64,000 nt of DNA from Epiperipatus broadwayi (GCA_028023455.1 JAQFVV010006475.1:372001-436000); one strand, 5' to 3'. Counted from the first letter of the stretch, positions 21,487-32,983 are shown. Notes: a model not told the origin generated them from the sequence alone. Translations and numbers: made by a program.

Positions 21487-22116
21487 GTAGAATTTAACAA
21501 TAGAACTGCCCTGGAGCACCACAAAAATATCGGACTTATCAGCTGTAATTAAATCATCGGAATGTCCAAAGGAATTCAACATTAATTAATTTCCTTTGTT
21601 AATTTCCCTGTCGACATTCGAATCACAAACCAGATTTAGTTAAAATTACTTTTATTAATTAAAGAAAACCTTAAGTGGACATCTGCTGTTTTTAGATAAA
21701 CTTATACAACATTTACTAATTAAACTATTGTCCCTGATTTATTTAAACAGAAATATTGGGAATAACTTTTATTAAATTAAAGAAAATGATTTTACTTTTT
21801 AAATTGCAATATTTGAATCTATTTACTAAACGAATATTTACTAAATGAATTTTATTTTAAATCAAAATATATTACGACGGTAATATATTTGTAAACAGAT
21901 TCAAACAAAATAACTTTAACAATTTATAATTTTGATATGTTTTAAAATGGATATCCTAGTGTGTGCGCAATTACGACTTATATAACTTACTTTTTAATAA
22001 ATGTAAATTATGTGAACAAATACATAATTCATAATATTTTATTTTAATTGGGAATAAGTTATATATATATAATACGAGCATTGTGCTCGTGGTTTAAAAT
22101 TAGGCGGGATTTTCGG

Positions 22117-22124
22117 TATATAAG
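22117..22124 (+). promoter_or_regulatory. possible TATA box
   Basis: TATATAAG in GGTATATAAGTG, in a locally less AT-rich block (22070-22450) without coding signal. Weak on its own. Confidence 0.2.
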
Positions 22125-23604
22125 TGTATTGCAGACACACTATGATAGATTGGGGTTCAAACTAAGGTATGAGGGTAGGAAGTAGGTGAGAAAAGGTGAA
22201 ACGAAGATAAAAGCAAACCTTACTGTTTCAATGGAGAAGAAGGTAATGTGTTATAAAATATATTGGAGAAGATCTAAAAGGAGAAAATTTTAATAAATTG
22301 GTGGCAAAGCAGAAAAGATCAGGAGTAAACTGTGATTGCTGCCTTCATTGCTGGACAGATTGTGTGAACTGAAATAAAACATAAAGGAAACCTCATGGAT
22401 CACATGGGGTAAAGTCACCATCTTGTCGGGGTTTATCCAGCTCTCTATCTATGCCACACAAACCATTGAAATATATGTACCACTTTCAACATCCCCAATT
22501 GTCCTTCAGAACCACAACTATTCGGATCTAGTGCAGATCGTCCGCCATTCCTGAATATATTCAAAAGAAAAAAAAAGGGAACAGCAAAATAAATAAGCTA
22601 CTTTAGATGGACTAAATGGTTGGAATATTAAGCAGAAGAGATGGACACCATATTTTGCCTATGCTAAATCCTGGGATTAAATTACGAGTGCACTCAGAAA
22701 CATATACATGGTTCTACAGACTTTAATACCGGTAAATATACACGTCTTATATCATTTCAATCCTTAAATCTAATCAAACTCAAACTGTGTGACAATGTAA
22801 TGATATGCATGTATTATTTAGTGTTTTTTTCTTTTAATTGTAATCTATTAAAATATTTGTCATATATATGATTATGCCATTTCATTGTTTTCTTAGAATA
22901 AAATATTAGTCAATCTTAAATCAAACTGTTAATTTGTTTCGATACACGTTATGTAATTTTTTATGTATTTCAAAATCAGATACATGTGCATGCTGGTGTG
23001 CCTCTAATAATAGATTAAAGCAAAACAGGTTAGGTAGAAAAGTGCGTGGCAAATTTTAAAAGGTTTATTTTAGATTTTAGTGAAAATAAAATACAAATTT
23101 ATAGAAAAGATTCAATTTAAAAGTTAGTTCACTCTTCGTTTCTTTTTTGGCGCAATGTGCTACCACACCCTGTGTATTAAGATGGGCATCGAGTTAAATT
23201 GCTGAGTCAGACAAATATTTAATAGATCCTATGATTCTTGTTAACTATGAAGATTGGCACTTGGCAATGGACAAAAAAAAGGACGTTGTCTGTAAACGTG
23301 GAGATCTACTTAGAAGTAAAGTTAAAGCTGGGAGGGTTCGAATTATTGCAATTCCCTTATATATGTGTGTTTTGCGGTCGGCTTCTTCTCTAACCCTTTT
23401 TGAATAACCCAGAATTCGGGAAACTTCGTCAGAGGGGTGAATGACTCAAAATTATGGGAAAACCTCGTATGGGAAGAGCTGTCAATAAGGTACACATCAC
23501 CGTATAAATTCATCCTCAGGAAGAAAGAATAAACATAAAATTTAGTTTGATAAGGATGAATGTTTGACATCAGATAATCTAAAAGTTAAAAATGTATACC
23601 AAAG

Positions 23605-23849
23605 TGGGAAAACGTTACAAAAGAAAGCTATGTTAATATGTAAATTCAAGCAAGACTTAGTCAATAGGTAGACAGCAAATGTTAAGATCATGGAATTATG
23701 GAAGGTTAACCTTTCAAAGTATTAGTTGACAAATACTACGAGGATAGTCAAAAGCGCTCCTAAGTAATGATTATATTGTTTGTACTTTTCAAAAATTTTT
23801 GATTACTGTATTTACTAATATTTAATTATAAAATTACATATATCCACTT
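23605..23849 (+). pseudogene. Penelope-like element 2, sense half, 3' part
   Basis: Codons give K-K-A-M-L-I-C-K-F-K-Q-D-L-V-N-R then a stop, matching I-K-E-A-I-L-I and D-V-I-N-R of element 1 in the same order, and then E-L-W-K-V-N-L-S-K. The 200 bp from 23648 match the reverse complement of 17830-18010 at roughly 90 percent, identifying it as the 3' tail of the same element as the inverted half. It is the continuation of the fragment that ends at 18893. Confidence 0.72.
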
Positions 23850-25318
23850 TAATTTTAAGCAATTGGTTTAATTAAAACTTTTGTTGTGTGTTTAAATATA
23901 AAATTTTAATTTATTTTAGTTTTTATGTCATTTAGTTTACATCCTTTAAGCATTGAATATAATATTTAATAAGCAACAGGTCATAATTAAAATAGTATGC
24001 ATTTAAAAATTTATATTTTCTTTAAAAAAGTAGTTATATTTTATTTTTGATAAATAATTAATTAGTCAATTTCTTTTGCCAATTTATAAAAATTAAATCC
24101 AAAGATGGAAATAGATTTATATTTGTCTTACTAAAAGAAAAATATTTTCTTTTGTTAGTAAAGTATATTTACAGTAAAAGTTTTATTCTGATAAAACATG
24201 TACTAAACTACTCCAGCAAAATTATTGAAGCAATAAGTAAACAAGAGTCCAGAAAAAATAAATTGGTCAGGGGGGGGGGGTTTAAGAAATTTTAGTAAAA
24301 ATAGTACATTTTAATACAGATGAAAGTAAATTCATTGAAAGCCATTATTATTTTTTAAAATCTTGTAACCAGAAAAATTCTTAGAAAACTTAATTAAAGA
24401 ATTTTCTGGAAATCTTTTGTTTAGATTTAATATAAAAATTTAGTAAAACAAGTTTTAGAGGTCTTCAACTGGAATTTCTATGGAAAAAAACAAAAGTGAA
24501 AGTATATAGAATAATGGGGTAGAGTGGCCTACCCCTCCAGTCTATTGTTTCACCAAGGAATAGGTCAGTGTTCCAGCATGAAATCCGTCTATACTGTTAT
24601 TACTAGAAAACTGGTCATTTACATATTGTTTAATAATACCTATGTAAGCAGTATAGAAGAAACAAATAATCTATTTATGGTAACTTTATCAAAATCCCCA
24701 AAAGAATATGGTGCTCAAAAATATTTCTGCTATAATGTAAATTTTCCTCATTATGAACTGAATTAATAATCAAATATTCTGTAAACTAAGAACTCCACTT
24801 ATAACATAAAATATTTAAAAGTATCCTGATGAGTGAATTAAAAAATGCTCTGTGAATAAAGATGTGCCAATGTAAAATTCTGTCTGAAAATATAAATATA
24901 TAGTCTAAAGAAATTATATGACCAATTCAGAAACAATTTTGTTTTAAACTTTGGATTTCTGCACATAAGTAATTGATCATTGTTAAACTATTACCATAGA
25001 TTCTTGCCATATAAAAAATGTTGGTAACTTATGTCTTTATCATTATGTATGATTTATAAAGGGTTCTTTATATAATGTGAATGTGTATTTTATATGTGCA
25101 TTATGGAGTAACTGTAGGATAGCATTTGTGACATTATTTTTTCCAATAACAGTAAATCTGGAAATCATGTTAATTTATCAAAATTATATTGAAAAAAATT
25201 ATAAATTGTTTAAATGTCACTTATATTTTCATTTGAGTATTTTGCTTATTATGTATTCATTTGAAAGTTCAAATAGCTAGGAGTAAATTTTAAATTCATT
25301 TAGTAAAATATAAATAAT
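23850..25318 (+). repeat. 1.5-kb direct repeat, copy A (partner 34966-36462)
   Basis: Aligns along its length with 34966-36462 at roughly 80 percent by eye. Anchors: AAAACTTTTGTTGTGTG (23875 and 34998), CTATTGTTTCACCA (24541 and 35662), AATATGGTGCTCAA (24706 and 35818), ATCCTGATGAGTGAATTAAA (24824 and 35936). A G-run stands at 24271-24280. Indels are not multiples of three, so the 80-codon frame at 24524-24766 is not conserved coding. No protein, TIR or terminal TG...CA seen. Sequence 25319-25446 that follows holds nothing recognised. Confidence 0.8.
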
Positions 25319-25926
25319 TATGATTTTTTTTTTCAGATTCATCCCAAAATTTTATGTCTCATATTGATAAATGTGTTTTTGATTTTTTTAAATTTCTCTT
25401 TACCAATAGATGTATTTTATTTATTTTTTCTCTTTTATACACGTAAGGTTGTTTTTTATTCCCTGGTGTCAGCCACATAGACGGTGCTATTTCTAGGTTA
25501 ATCCTAGAAATATACTGCTTCAGTGGTCTACACCTAATCTAAGAGGCTTCTTTCTATGGTAAAACACAGAAAGAGTCCCCGCTGGTCTGGATTTTTTCTA
25601 TGCTAAAAGCACAGACAAATGCCTTTATTGGCTGCCATAGTTGGTTGTGTTATTAACTTTATCGTAATGCTAGAATGTCTATTTTTTCTATACTTTGGCG
25701 TGAGAGTGTGTGGATTTTAGCCTGTTGTAATTATTTAAAATTTCATTACAAAGGTATTTTTTTCCAAGTGCTCTAATCTAGTTACATTGTAACTTTATAT
25801 TACCAATGTCTTGACGATTCCATTACAAATGTGTAACCCTCAAAAATTGCTTTAAGTGTGCGGAACAGCAGTATTTCGAGGATCACATGAAAAGTAACAT
25901 TTCTGCAAGAATTCATCCATGACAAG

Positions 25927-26437
25927 TGCTATATACAGTATAATAATTAATAAGTTTTATTAAAATAAGTTATACGTATATAATAATTAATGTTTTATTA
26001 AAATAAGTTTTATTAATTGAAATAGACAGGAATTTTGTAATTAAATTTGGTACGCTATTAAAGATAAGCGCTCCAGATTAGAAACTAATTAAGCAGCTAG
26101 ATTAAAAGTGCTGATTACTAAAAGTAGACAATAACTGAGAATTAATTGGTTTCTAAAACATGCACACAGAAGTCAAGAGTTTTAACTTAGCAATGGAACA
26201 AACCCAGTGAACTCCACCCCTGAAGGTTAAAAAGTGGACCTAGGAACTTTGCAGGCCACACCGGTCTAAATTATGTTTTTCTTATGCCTTCATGGCAGCG
26301 TTCATAAGTTAAACTTAATTGTCTTATAACTATATATATTATCTGACTGATAATTCTATTAAACTATTTGTCTAATCATTTGGTTTCTGCTGTCTATTTA
26401 CCTGATCGTTAAGCCGAGTGAGTGGCAGTACACAACA
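25927..26437 (+). repeat. 5' LTR of Ty3/gypsy copy 2
   Basis: 511 bp, opening TGCTATATACAG and ending GTACACAACA. Very similar to the 3' LTR but lacks about 65 bp present there after CTAAAACAT (26158 here, 33237 there). Few substitutions elsewhere, pointing to an old but not ancient insertion. Confidence 0.92.
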
Positions 26438-26443
26438 GAAAAT

Positions 26444-26460
26444 TGGCGCAGTTAATCGAC
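26444..26460 (+). promoter_or_regulatory. primer binding site of Ty3/gypsy copy 2
   Basis: TGGCGCAGTTAATCGAC starts six bases after the 5' LTR and opens with TGG, complementary to a tRNA 3' CCA end. The tRNA species is not assigned. Confidence 0.75.
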
Positions 26461-26762
26461 AGGATACGTTCCAGTAGAAAAATCTGGTGCAATTTATAAA
26501 CAGTCCTGAATTACAATTGAATTGTATAACGTAGAGAAAGCTACAACGAAATTGAGAATCGAGAATCGAAGTCCAGGTGAATATCGAAATAGTAGTCGGA
26601 AAAATTGTTTTAGTAAGCGTATTAATTTGTTTTAGTAAGCATATTAACAGTAATTTGTTTTAGTAAGCATATTAATAGAAGTTTGTCCCAGTAAGCATGT
26701 TTAATAGTTATCTAGTAGTGCAATAGAAAATTTTTTTTTAAAAAAAAAAAGCAAAATAGAAA

Positions 26763-27749
26763 ATGATGACATCAGTGCCTCATATAACAATTAACAAGTT
26801 CAACGTTAATAACCCTTTTGATTGGCCAATTTACCTTAAGAGAATCGAGAAACTGTTTTTGATTAATGGCACAACAAGCGACCCCATTAAAGTTGCCACA
26901 TTATTGTGTTATGCTGGGCAACAAGTAATCGAAATAGCAAATAGACTCTGCGATCACAAAGAGCCAGAGAATTCACCATACAATGTAGTTACGGGGAAAT
27001 TAAATAATTTTTTCAATCCCCAGCCTTCAAAGCATGTCGCAAGACTACACTTCAGAAGCCGAAGGCAAAACAAGGGAGAGCATATACGAGATTATGATCA
27101 AGCTCTAAGAGAACTTGCTAAAAGTTGCAGTTATGGCGATGCCTTAGAGGATAATCTGCTTGAGCAATTACTTTGGGACATGTCAGACGATAGGGTTAGG
27201 CAGCAGTTACTGGCCTCAAGAGAGTTGACATACGACAAAGCAACCAAAATGGGAGTAGCCCACAAAATATTACTCGACCAATCGGAAGAAATTAGAAATT
27301 TTACCCACAAAAATGACAGTAATGCGTATATTCGGAAAACTGAAAATAAATCCCAATCTATTAAGAGAAAAACATACGAGATAGTGTGTTATTGCTGTGG
27401 GAAAAAAAACCACATGGCTCGTAAGTGTAAATATAATAAGGAGCATTGTAGGACTTGTGGTAAAGTTGGGCATTTGCAGAAAGTATGTCGAAATAAAGGA
27501 GAAAAGGGTCGTGGCAACTCGCCAACTTGTAAAGTCGAAAATAAAAAAAAGTGTGATATTTACAATACACAGATTGGATATGGAAATCAGTTTATGCTCA
27601 CAGTTAATTTATTAAAGACACCAGTGAAAATGGAAATTGACAGCGGAGCAGGCGTGTCAATGATGACACTTGAATACTGGGAGAAAGTAGTGCAAAATCG
27701 AAAAAATCCTCCTTTATTAATGAAGACAAGTCCTGAACGACCATTTTGA
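26763..27749 (+). pseudogene. gag: gag and start of protease, Ty3/gypsy copy 2
   Basis: Open for 328 codons from the ATG at 26763. Capsid-like N-terminus with F-D-W-P-I-Y-L-K-R-I-E at about residues 19-29, the typical opening of Ty3/gypsy Gag, then a helical region, then two zinc knuckles of CX2CX4HX4C form at about residues 209-222 and 229-242. The protease follows in the same frame with E-I-D-S-G-A-G-V-S at about 291-299. The last residues of the open frame lie in inserted DNA: at about 27721-27735 the protease is interrupted by the piggyBac insertion and resumes after 30050. The gag part itself is intact, which suggests this copy was active not very long before the insertion. Confidence 0.88.
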
Positions 27750-28248
27750 ATCCCCAGAAAAAATTACAGGACATACAATTTTAAATGAAATGTCTAATTT
27801 ATTACAATAAATAAAAAAATATATATACATTTTTATAAAGTGCAAATATGAAAGAATGTAATGAAGCTGATAAAGTAGTCATTACCACAAAAAAATAATA
27901 AAAAAAGGGATATTTTTCACATTTTTAAAATTTTTATTTTTATATTGGTTCACAAACTCTCAATTTTGAAATGTATAACCTAAAATTACAATTTCATAGA
28001 CAGTTTCATCATATTCATTATAAAATGCAGAAAAAAATAATATATAACATGACCTACCTGAGTTACAGTTTGTTGGTGTAATGTGGCAAAAGGTGAGAAT
28101 TTCAGTTTCGCTTTTTTACTAACCAGCCTATATGTTCAATTTTTGCAAGCAGTTGTTTTTCTAGGCCCTCTATGCGGGATATCTATTAGAAATGCAAGGT
28201 TTTAGTGTGGATCAAAAAAAAAAGAACAGTAATAACTTTAGTAAAGTG

Positions 28249-29255
28249 TAAGTTATGTGGGTAAAAAATAATTAGTATATTATTGGAATATCATGGGAGA
28301 AAGGGCAAGCTAAATTATGCATTATTTCATAGGAGACCATAATAGCAAAGTATGCTTCAAAGTAATTAAAAACTTATCTACAATGAAATGAATAAAAACA
28401 TAGTAAATTCTAAGTTATGAGTGTAAAAAATACTTACTATATTATTGGAATATCATGGGAGAAAGGGTGAGCTAAATTATGCATTATTTCATAGGAGACC
28501 ATAATAGCAAAGTATGCTTCAAAGTAATTAAAAACTTATCTACAATGAAATGAATAAAAACATAGTAAATTCTAAGTTATGAGTGTAAAAAATACTTACT
28601 ATATTATTGGAATATCATGGGAGAAAGGGCGAGCTAAATTATGCATTATTTCATAGGAGACCATAATAGCAAAGTATGCTTCAAAGTAATTAAAAACTTA
28701 TCTACAATGAAATGAATAAAAACATAGTAAATTCTAAGTTATGAGTGTAAAAAATACTATATTATTGGAATATCATGGGAGAAAGGGCAAGCTAAATTAT
28801 GCATTATTTCATAGGAGACCATAATAGCAAAGTATGCTTCAAAGTAATTAAAAACTTATCTACAATGAAATGAATAAAAACATAGTAAATTCTAAGTTAT
28901 GAGTGTAAAAAATACTTACTATATTATTGGAATATCATGGGAGAAAGGGCGAGCTAAATTATGCATTATTTCATAGGAGACCATAATAGCAAAGTATGCT
29001 TCAAAGTAATTAAAAACTTATCTACAATGAAATGAATAAAAACATAGTAGGAAATAAATTAAAAATTTTTTTTTAAAATAAAATGAATAAAAACATATAA
29101 ATTCTAAGTTATGGGTGTAAAAAATAATTACTATATTATTGAAATATCATGAGGGTGAGCTAAATTATGCATTATTTCACAGGAGACCATAATAGCAAAG
29201 TATGTTTCAAAGTAATTAAAAACTTATCTACAATGAAATGAATAAAAACAGTAAA
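28249..29255. repeat. 162-bp tandem array, six copies, inside the piggyBac element
   Basis: Unit starts (TAAGTTATG word) at 28249, 28411, 28573, 28735, 28893 and 29105. The first three spacings are 162 bp, the fourth 158. Copies two to five are nearly identical; the last is more diverged and is preceded by a spacer of about 50 bp. Each unit carries ATATTATTGGAATATCATGG and ATAGGAGACCATAATAGC. No open frame is kept through it. Confidence 0.95.
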
Positions 29256-29309
29256 TAAAATAAAATAAATAACCCAAAGGAATTACAAGCAATTATTATA
29301 TATCAGTGG

Positions 29310-29784
29310 GAGATGATGATGATGACTGTTGATTCAGCATTGGGAGGCATTGTAAATTATTTAGAATACCAAAAAATCGATCTCGGGTCATAACTCTAGC
29401 AAGTTAGCAAGTACCGGTTGATGCAAATATTCATTTTTAGACCAAATAAATTTTAGTTTTGGTATGCATGATATAGTACAAACATGAATAATCATACCAA
29501 AAAATGCATTCAACTCAGCGGGTGACAGACCAACCCACTTCGGTAATGCCTTCCACTCTGAAACATACCTATTGCTTTCAGTGCAAATATATAATTTTGT
29601 ATAAAAAATAAATGAAATAGATCAGCTGCAAATATATAATTTTGTATAAAAAATAAATGAAATAGATCAGGAATTGAATACTCACGGCTAATGGTGAAAT
29701 ATGATGAAACCTCAGAATCAAACACAAACAAAAAAGTCTTCGTCAGAATCAATCAAAATTACATTCAGTGGCGAAAGAAGCCAT
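29310..29784 (-). pseudogene. piggyBac transposase N-terminal remnant
   Basis: On the minus strand, an ATG at 29782-29784 opens a short frame that soon breaks. Shifting frames show the family order: an acidic start (D-S-D-E-D-F), then P-K-W-V-G-L-S-P-A-E-L-N-A-F-F-G-M-I at about 29560-29500, P-K-L-K-F-I-W-S-K-N-E-Y-L near 29450, then R-V-M-T-R-D-R-F-F-G-I-L-N-N-L near 29390-29350. These are the block before and including the first part of the DDE transposase domain (type Tnp_1_7). The catalytic aspartates lie further on and are absent. A 45-bp duplication (29582-29671) adds a 15-residue repeat in one frame. Confidence 0.75.
29582..29671. repeat. 45-bp tandem duplication
   Basis: Two copies of 45 bp, holding AATATATAATTTTGTATAAA, period from 29582 to 29627, within the transposase remnant. 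Confidence 0.9.
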
Positions 29785-30050
29785 TTGTGCGGTTATTTTG
29801 TTTATATGTTGATAAAATCTAGAAAGAAAAAAATTTTATAAAATTTTAATAATATACTTTACAAAAATTGCTATAAAAAATCTAATTTTCATCGCACAGA
29901 AAAATTTTTTAGACGTACAAAAAGATAGAAAAATGGCGGAGAGAAAGAAAAAAGAGTCATAACTGTGACTTATATGGTTTGCACGCTATTATGGTTGAAA
30001 TTGCAAACTTTTTTTTTGCAGAAAAAGCGGTTTCGGTTCTAAAGGGTTAA

Positions 30051-30382
30051 GGGCAAAAGACGCTAGCAGAAATAGTATGAAAATATTAGGGAAGGTGATG
30101 GCTCAGATTGAATTAAACAGTAAGGTTCGAACACTACCATTATATATAGTACAAGGCAGTCTAAATCCTATTATAGGTAGGGAATGGTTCGATGCTTTGG
30201 AAATAGAGATCTGTGTGATAAATAAAGTTGCTATTGAGCAAGAAATGAGAAATAAATATTGTGAATTATTTAAAAGTGATGAGGGAAAAATTATTACGAT
30301 GCCTATAAACATAGAGCTAACAAGGTGGTGTGACCCCCGTTATCTGCAGACCCAGAAAAGTTCCTTTTGTGCTACAAACTAA
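30051..30382 (+). pseudogene. pol: protease C-terminal part and linker, Ty3/gypsy copy 2
   Basis: Resumes the protease cut by the piggyBac insertion. The ATG at 30077 is internal, not a start. K-I-L-G-K-V near the beginning and N-P-I-I-G-R-E-W-F near residue 35 are the flap-side and C-terminal words of Ty3/gypsy retropepsins. The linker to RT follows, with a frameshift near 30340, after which P-F-V-L-Q-T-K-V-E-Q-E-L-I continues in the next frame to a stop at about 30435. Confidence 0.8.
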
Positions 30383-31025
30383 GGTGGAACAAGAGTTGAT
30401 AAATCTGGTTAGTAATGGTGTATTAATGCCAGTCTAGAAAATGGAATGGGCCACTCCAATCGTGGTTTTATCTAAACCAAATGGGCAGATCCACATTTGC
30501 GGAGATTATAGGACTACAATAAATAAAAACCTCACTAAAAGTCAGTATCCTGTACCAAATGTCAGGGAAATACTGGCAAATATGCAAAAGGCAAGTCACT
30601 ACACTAAAATTGATTTAAAGGCCGCATTTCACCAGATACCAGTTTCTGAACGCACCTCAGAATTGCTAACTATTACAACACATAAGGGATTGTTTAAGTA
30701 TAATAGATTGCCTTATGGAATTACGGTTGCACCAAATATTTTCCAGGCCAAAATGGACATGCTGTTCCATCAAATGGATGGTGTAACACCGTATTTTGAT
30801 GATATTTTGGTCATGGCCAATTCAGAAGATGAATTACGTGAACGAGTTTTAAAAGTTTGCGACAAGTTATGTCGTTTCGGAGCTAAAATAAACTCAGACA
30901 AATGTATCTGGGTGGCAACTGAATTAAAATTCCTGGGACACATAATCTCAAAAAAAAGAAAGAGACCCGACCGTCAAAAAATTGCAGCCATAAAGGAAGC
31001 ACGAAGACCCAAAACTGGTAAATAA
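30383..31025 (+). pseudogene. pol: reverse transcriptase, Ty3/gypsy copy 2
   Basis: Open from 30441 to 31025. Motifs in order: M-E-W-A-T-P-I-V-V, C-G-D-Y-R-T-T-I-N, motif A T-K-I-D-L-K-A-A-F-H-Q-I-P, L-P-Y-G-I-T-V-A-P (motif B), Y-F-D-D-I-L-V (motif C, both catalytic aspartates kept), and L-K-F-L-G-H-I-I (thumb side). The core looks intact. An in-frame TAG at about 30435 just before the domain, and a TAA at 31023-31025 just after it, interrupt the polyprotein. Copies DNA from element RNA in the particle; inactive here because of the breaks. Confidence 0.9.
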
Positions 31026-31673
31026 CTTCAAGCTTTCTTAGGACTTTTTAATTATTTTGAAGTTTTTCTTAAGGGGAAAGCTCACATAGCAAAACCGCTA
31101 TACAATTTATTTAAAAAGAGCCAAAAATGGATTTGGGATCAACCCCAAGAAAAAGCTTTTTGTGACACAAAAGAATTATTAACATCAAACAGCTTATTAG
31201 TACACTATGACAGTAGCCTTGAATTGATATTGACAACAGATGCATCCGAAGTTGGAGTAGGAGCAGTCTTAAGCCATACAATAGCTGACGGTGAGCGACC
31301 AATTGTCTATGCTTCCAGAACATTAACAAAAGCTGAGCAAAATTATAGTCAACTAGATAAAGAGGCGCTGGCTATCATATTTGTGATAAAAAAGTTTCAT
31401 CAATATTTGTATGGTCAACAGTTCAAAATCTTTACCAATCATAAACTGCTGTTGGGATTATTAGCAAAAAATAAAACTGCCCCTGATCATCTAAGCCCTA
31501 GAATGTTACATTGGATTAATCTGTTATCAGGCTATGATTTTGATCTAAATTTCAAAAAAGGAAAGATCATTAAACACGCCAACGCACTGTCAAGAATGCC
31601 CATTAAAGCTGAATTACAAAAAGAGACCAAACTATTAACTATATCGATAATTGGAACAATGAATTAATAACCA
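31026..31673 (+). pseudogene. pol: RNase H, Ty3/gypsy copy 2
   Basis: The connection region (A-F-L-G-L-F-N-Y-F) follows the RT stop directly. RNase H reads T-T-D-A-S-E-V-G-V-G-A-V-L (first Asp kept), D-K-E-A-L-A-I (Glu kept), then F-T-N-H-K-L-L where the family has T-D-H: the later Asp is changed to Asn. It ends with N-A-L-S-R-M-P near 31600, the usual D-x-L-S-R word with a D-to-N change. A frameshift near 31640-31670 separates it from integrase. Confidence 0.87.
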
Positions 31674-32710
31674 GTGAAAAGGTAGCTAATTGGACTAAAG
31701 CTGACCATGGATATAAACACTTAAGTAAATGGATCAGCAAAGGCTGGCCACAAAGTCAGCCCGAGAGACTACATAAAACTTTATGGGACGTAAGACAAAG
31801 ACTGTCCATAAACAAGGGATGTATTTTAATGGATGATAGAGTGTTGATACTGAGCAGTGGATGGAATAAGATTCTTCACTTAATTCATCAAGGTCATCCT
31901 GGGATAGTGCAGGCCAAAGCTCTGGCTCGTAGTTACATATGGTGGCCTGCAATAAATATCGATATAGAGAAATCATGTGAAAGTTGCCAAATAAATGCAA
32001 ATATGCATGAGAAAAAATATGCTGCCTGGTCAGCAGCTGAAAGAGCGTGGAGCCGTATTCACATTGACCACACTGGACCGTTTCACGGCTTTATATTTTT
32101 GGTAGTGATCGACGCTTATTCAAAGTGGACAGAATATAGAGTAGTGAAAAACACCAGTACTGAAGAAACAATCGCAAAACTGAAGGAGATTTTTGCTTTT
32201 TGTGGGATTCCTGAAACAATTGTGTCTGACAATGGTACCAGTTTCACATCCACTAAATTTGAAGAATTTCTCACAGAATGAGAAATTAAACACTTAGCCA
32301 TGCCCCCATATCACCCGGAGTCCAATGGAATTGCAGAAAAGGCAGTACAAACTTTGAAGCAAACATTATGGAAGGAAGACACTGCAAATATACAAGACAG
32401 CTTACATTCTGCCTTATTATATCAACATAGTACTCCGTGTGCTACAGGAAAATCTCCTGCAGAATTAATTTTCGGACAGAAACTCCGCACAAAACTATCG
32501 TTACTCCACCCAGAACAAAACTTTACACATTACAAAAGCAACACTGGAGATACTACTTACTCTAAAGGAGAAAAAGTCTGGGTTAGAGACGTTATCAGGA
32601 AATACTGGGTGAAGGCCTTCATAAAAGAAATTCTGTCAAAACAAATAATACTTGTAGAGACAGAAACTGGAAAAACAGCGCGCAAGCATATATATCATGT
32701 GAGACATTGA
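31674..32710 (+). pseudogene. pol: integrase, Ty3/gypsy copy 2
   Basis: N-terminal part near 31674-31830 has several shifts; open from 31829. Zinc-binding region H-Q-G-H-P-G ... C-E-S-C, then catalytic Asp in H-I-D-H-T-G, Asp in V-S-D-N-G-T, then an in-frame TGA at 32279-32281, then Glu in H-P-E-S-N-G-I-A-E-K. All three catalytic acids are present. The C-terminal domain has G-E-K-V-W-V-R-D and a readable H-V-R-H end, closed by TGA at 32708-32710. Inserts the cDNA into host DNA; the internal stop would block it. Confidence 0.88.
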
Positions 32711-32983
32711 GAAGAATTAGTGCAAACCGGAAGTACTGTAGCACCGCACATTTCCAAAATCGAAGAAAAATCCGACGATCAAGAAACTGAAGGAGCCAAC
32801 AAAACACCAGTAGAAGAGAAATACGACGATCAAGAGACCAACAAAACACCTGTAGAAGAGAAATATGATGATCAAGAGACCAATAAAATGCCAGTAGAAG
32901 AGAAAACATCTCCGCAAAGATCTTTAAGAATAAGAAAAGAACCCGCTTACTTAAAAGACTATGTAAGACTTCAGAAAGAATAA
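32711..32983 (+). pseudogene. integrase tail with 14-residue repeats
   Basis: Continues the integrase frame after a TGA at 32708. It ends in TAA at 32981-32983, about 20 bp before the 3' LTR. A 42-bp unit (14 residues, K-T-P-V-E-E-K-Y-D-D-Q-E-T-N) occurs at 32798-32839 and 32840-32881 and in part from 32882; an older half-unit (S-D-D-Q-E-T) precedes it. Highly charged, likely disordered. The end has a basic stretch S-L-R-I-R-K-E-P, a word seen near the end of many Ty3/gypsy integrases. Confidence 0.7.

Larger units (their letters stand above)
18894..23604. mobile_element. 4.7-kb insertion of unknown class splitting Penelope element 2
   Basis: Boundaries are inferred from the split element: its coding stops at about 18893 and resumes at about 23605. 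The insert begins near TGTAACAG (18898) and ends near GTTACA (to about 23619), a 6-bp inverted match of the TG...CA sort used by LTR elements, but I find no pair of long direct repeats and no pol gene. It contains a shared interspersed repeat (19140-19430), a tRNA-like head (19505-19575), a GC-richer block (20300-21500) with a minus-strand promoter-like start, and a plus-strand TATATAAG at 22117. It may be several insertions rather than one. Stretches not listed separately show nothing I recognise. Confidence 0.45.
27721..30046 (-). mobile_element. internally deleted piggyBac-type element inside the LTR element
   Basis: The right end abuts TTAA (30047-30050), the piggyBac target, and reverse-complemented begins CCCTTTAGAACCG, a typical CCC-type piggyBac terminus. 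The left edge is degraded: a TTAA stands at 27717-27720 and a decayed terminus (TCCTGAACGACC) begins near 27729, so the boundary is uncertain by about 15 bp. Near the right end, minus-strand codons match the N-terminal half of piggyBac transposase (29310-29784). The rest of the gene is missing; in its place are a 162-bp tandem array and non-coding DNA. The protease of the host LTR element resumes directly after TTAA (M-K-I-L-G, I-G-R-E-W). Confidence 0.8.

Noticed and set aside
24524-24766. 80-codon open frame in repeat copy A
   Set aside because: Copy B has indels that break the frame, and no family is recognised; best taken as chance.
17234-25446. One large inverted duplication covering both DNA transposon copies and their flanks
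   Set aside because: Inner flanks (17234 onward against 25446 backward) do not match, so the two copies look like separate insertions in opposite directions.
28249-29255. Regularly spaced repeats as a CRISPR array
   Set aside because: Units are contiguous 162-bp tandem copies without unique spacers, in animal DNA and inside a transposon.
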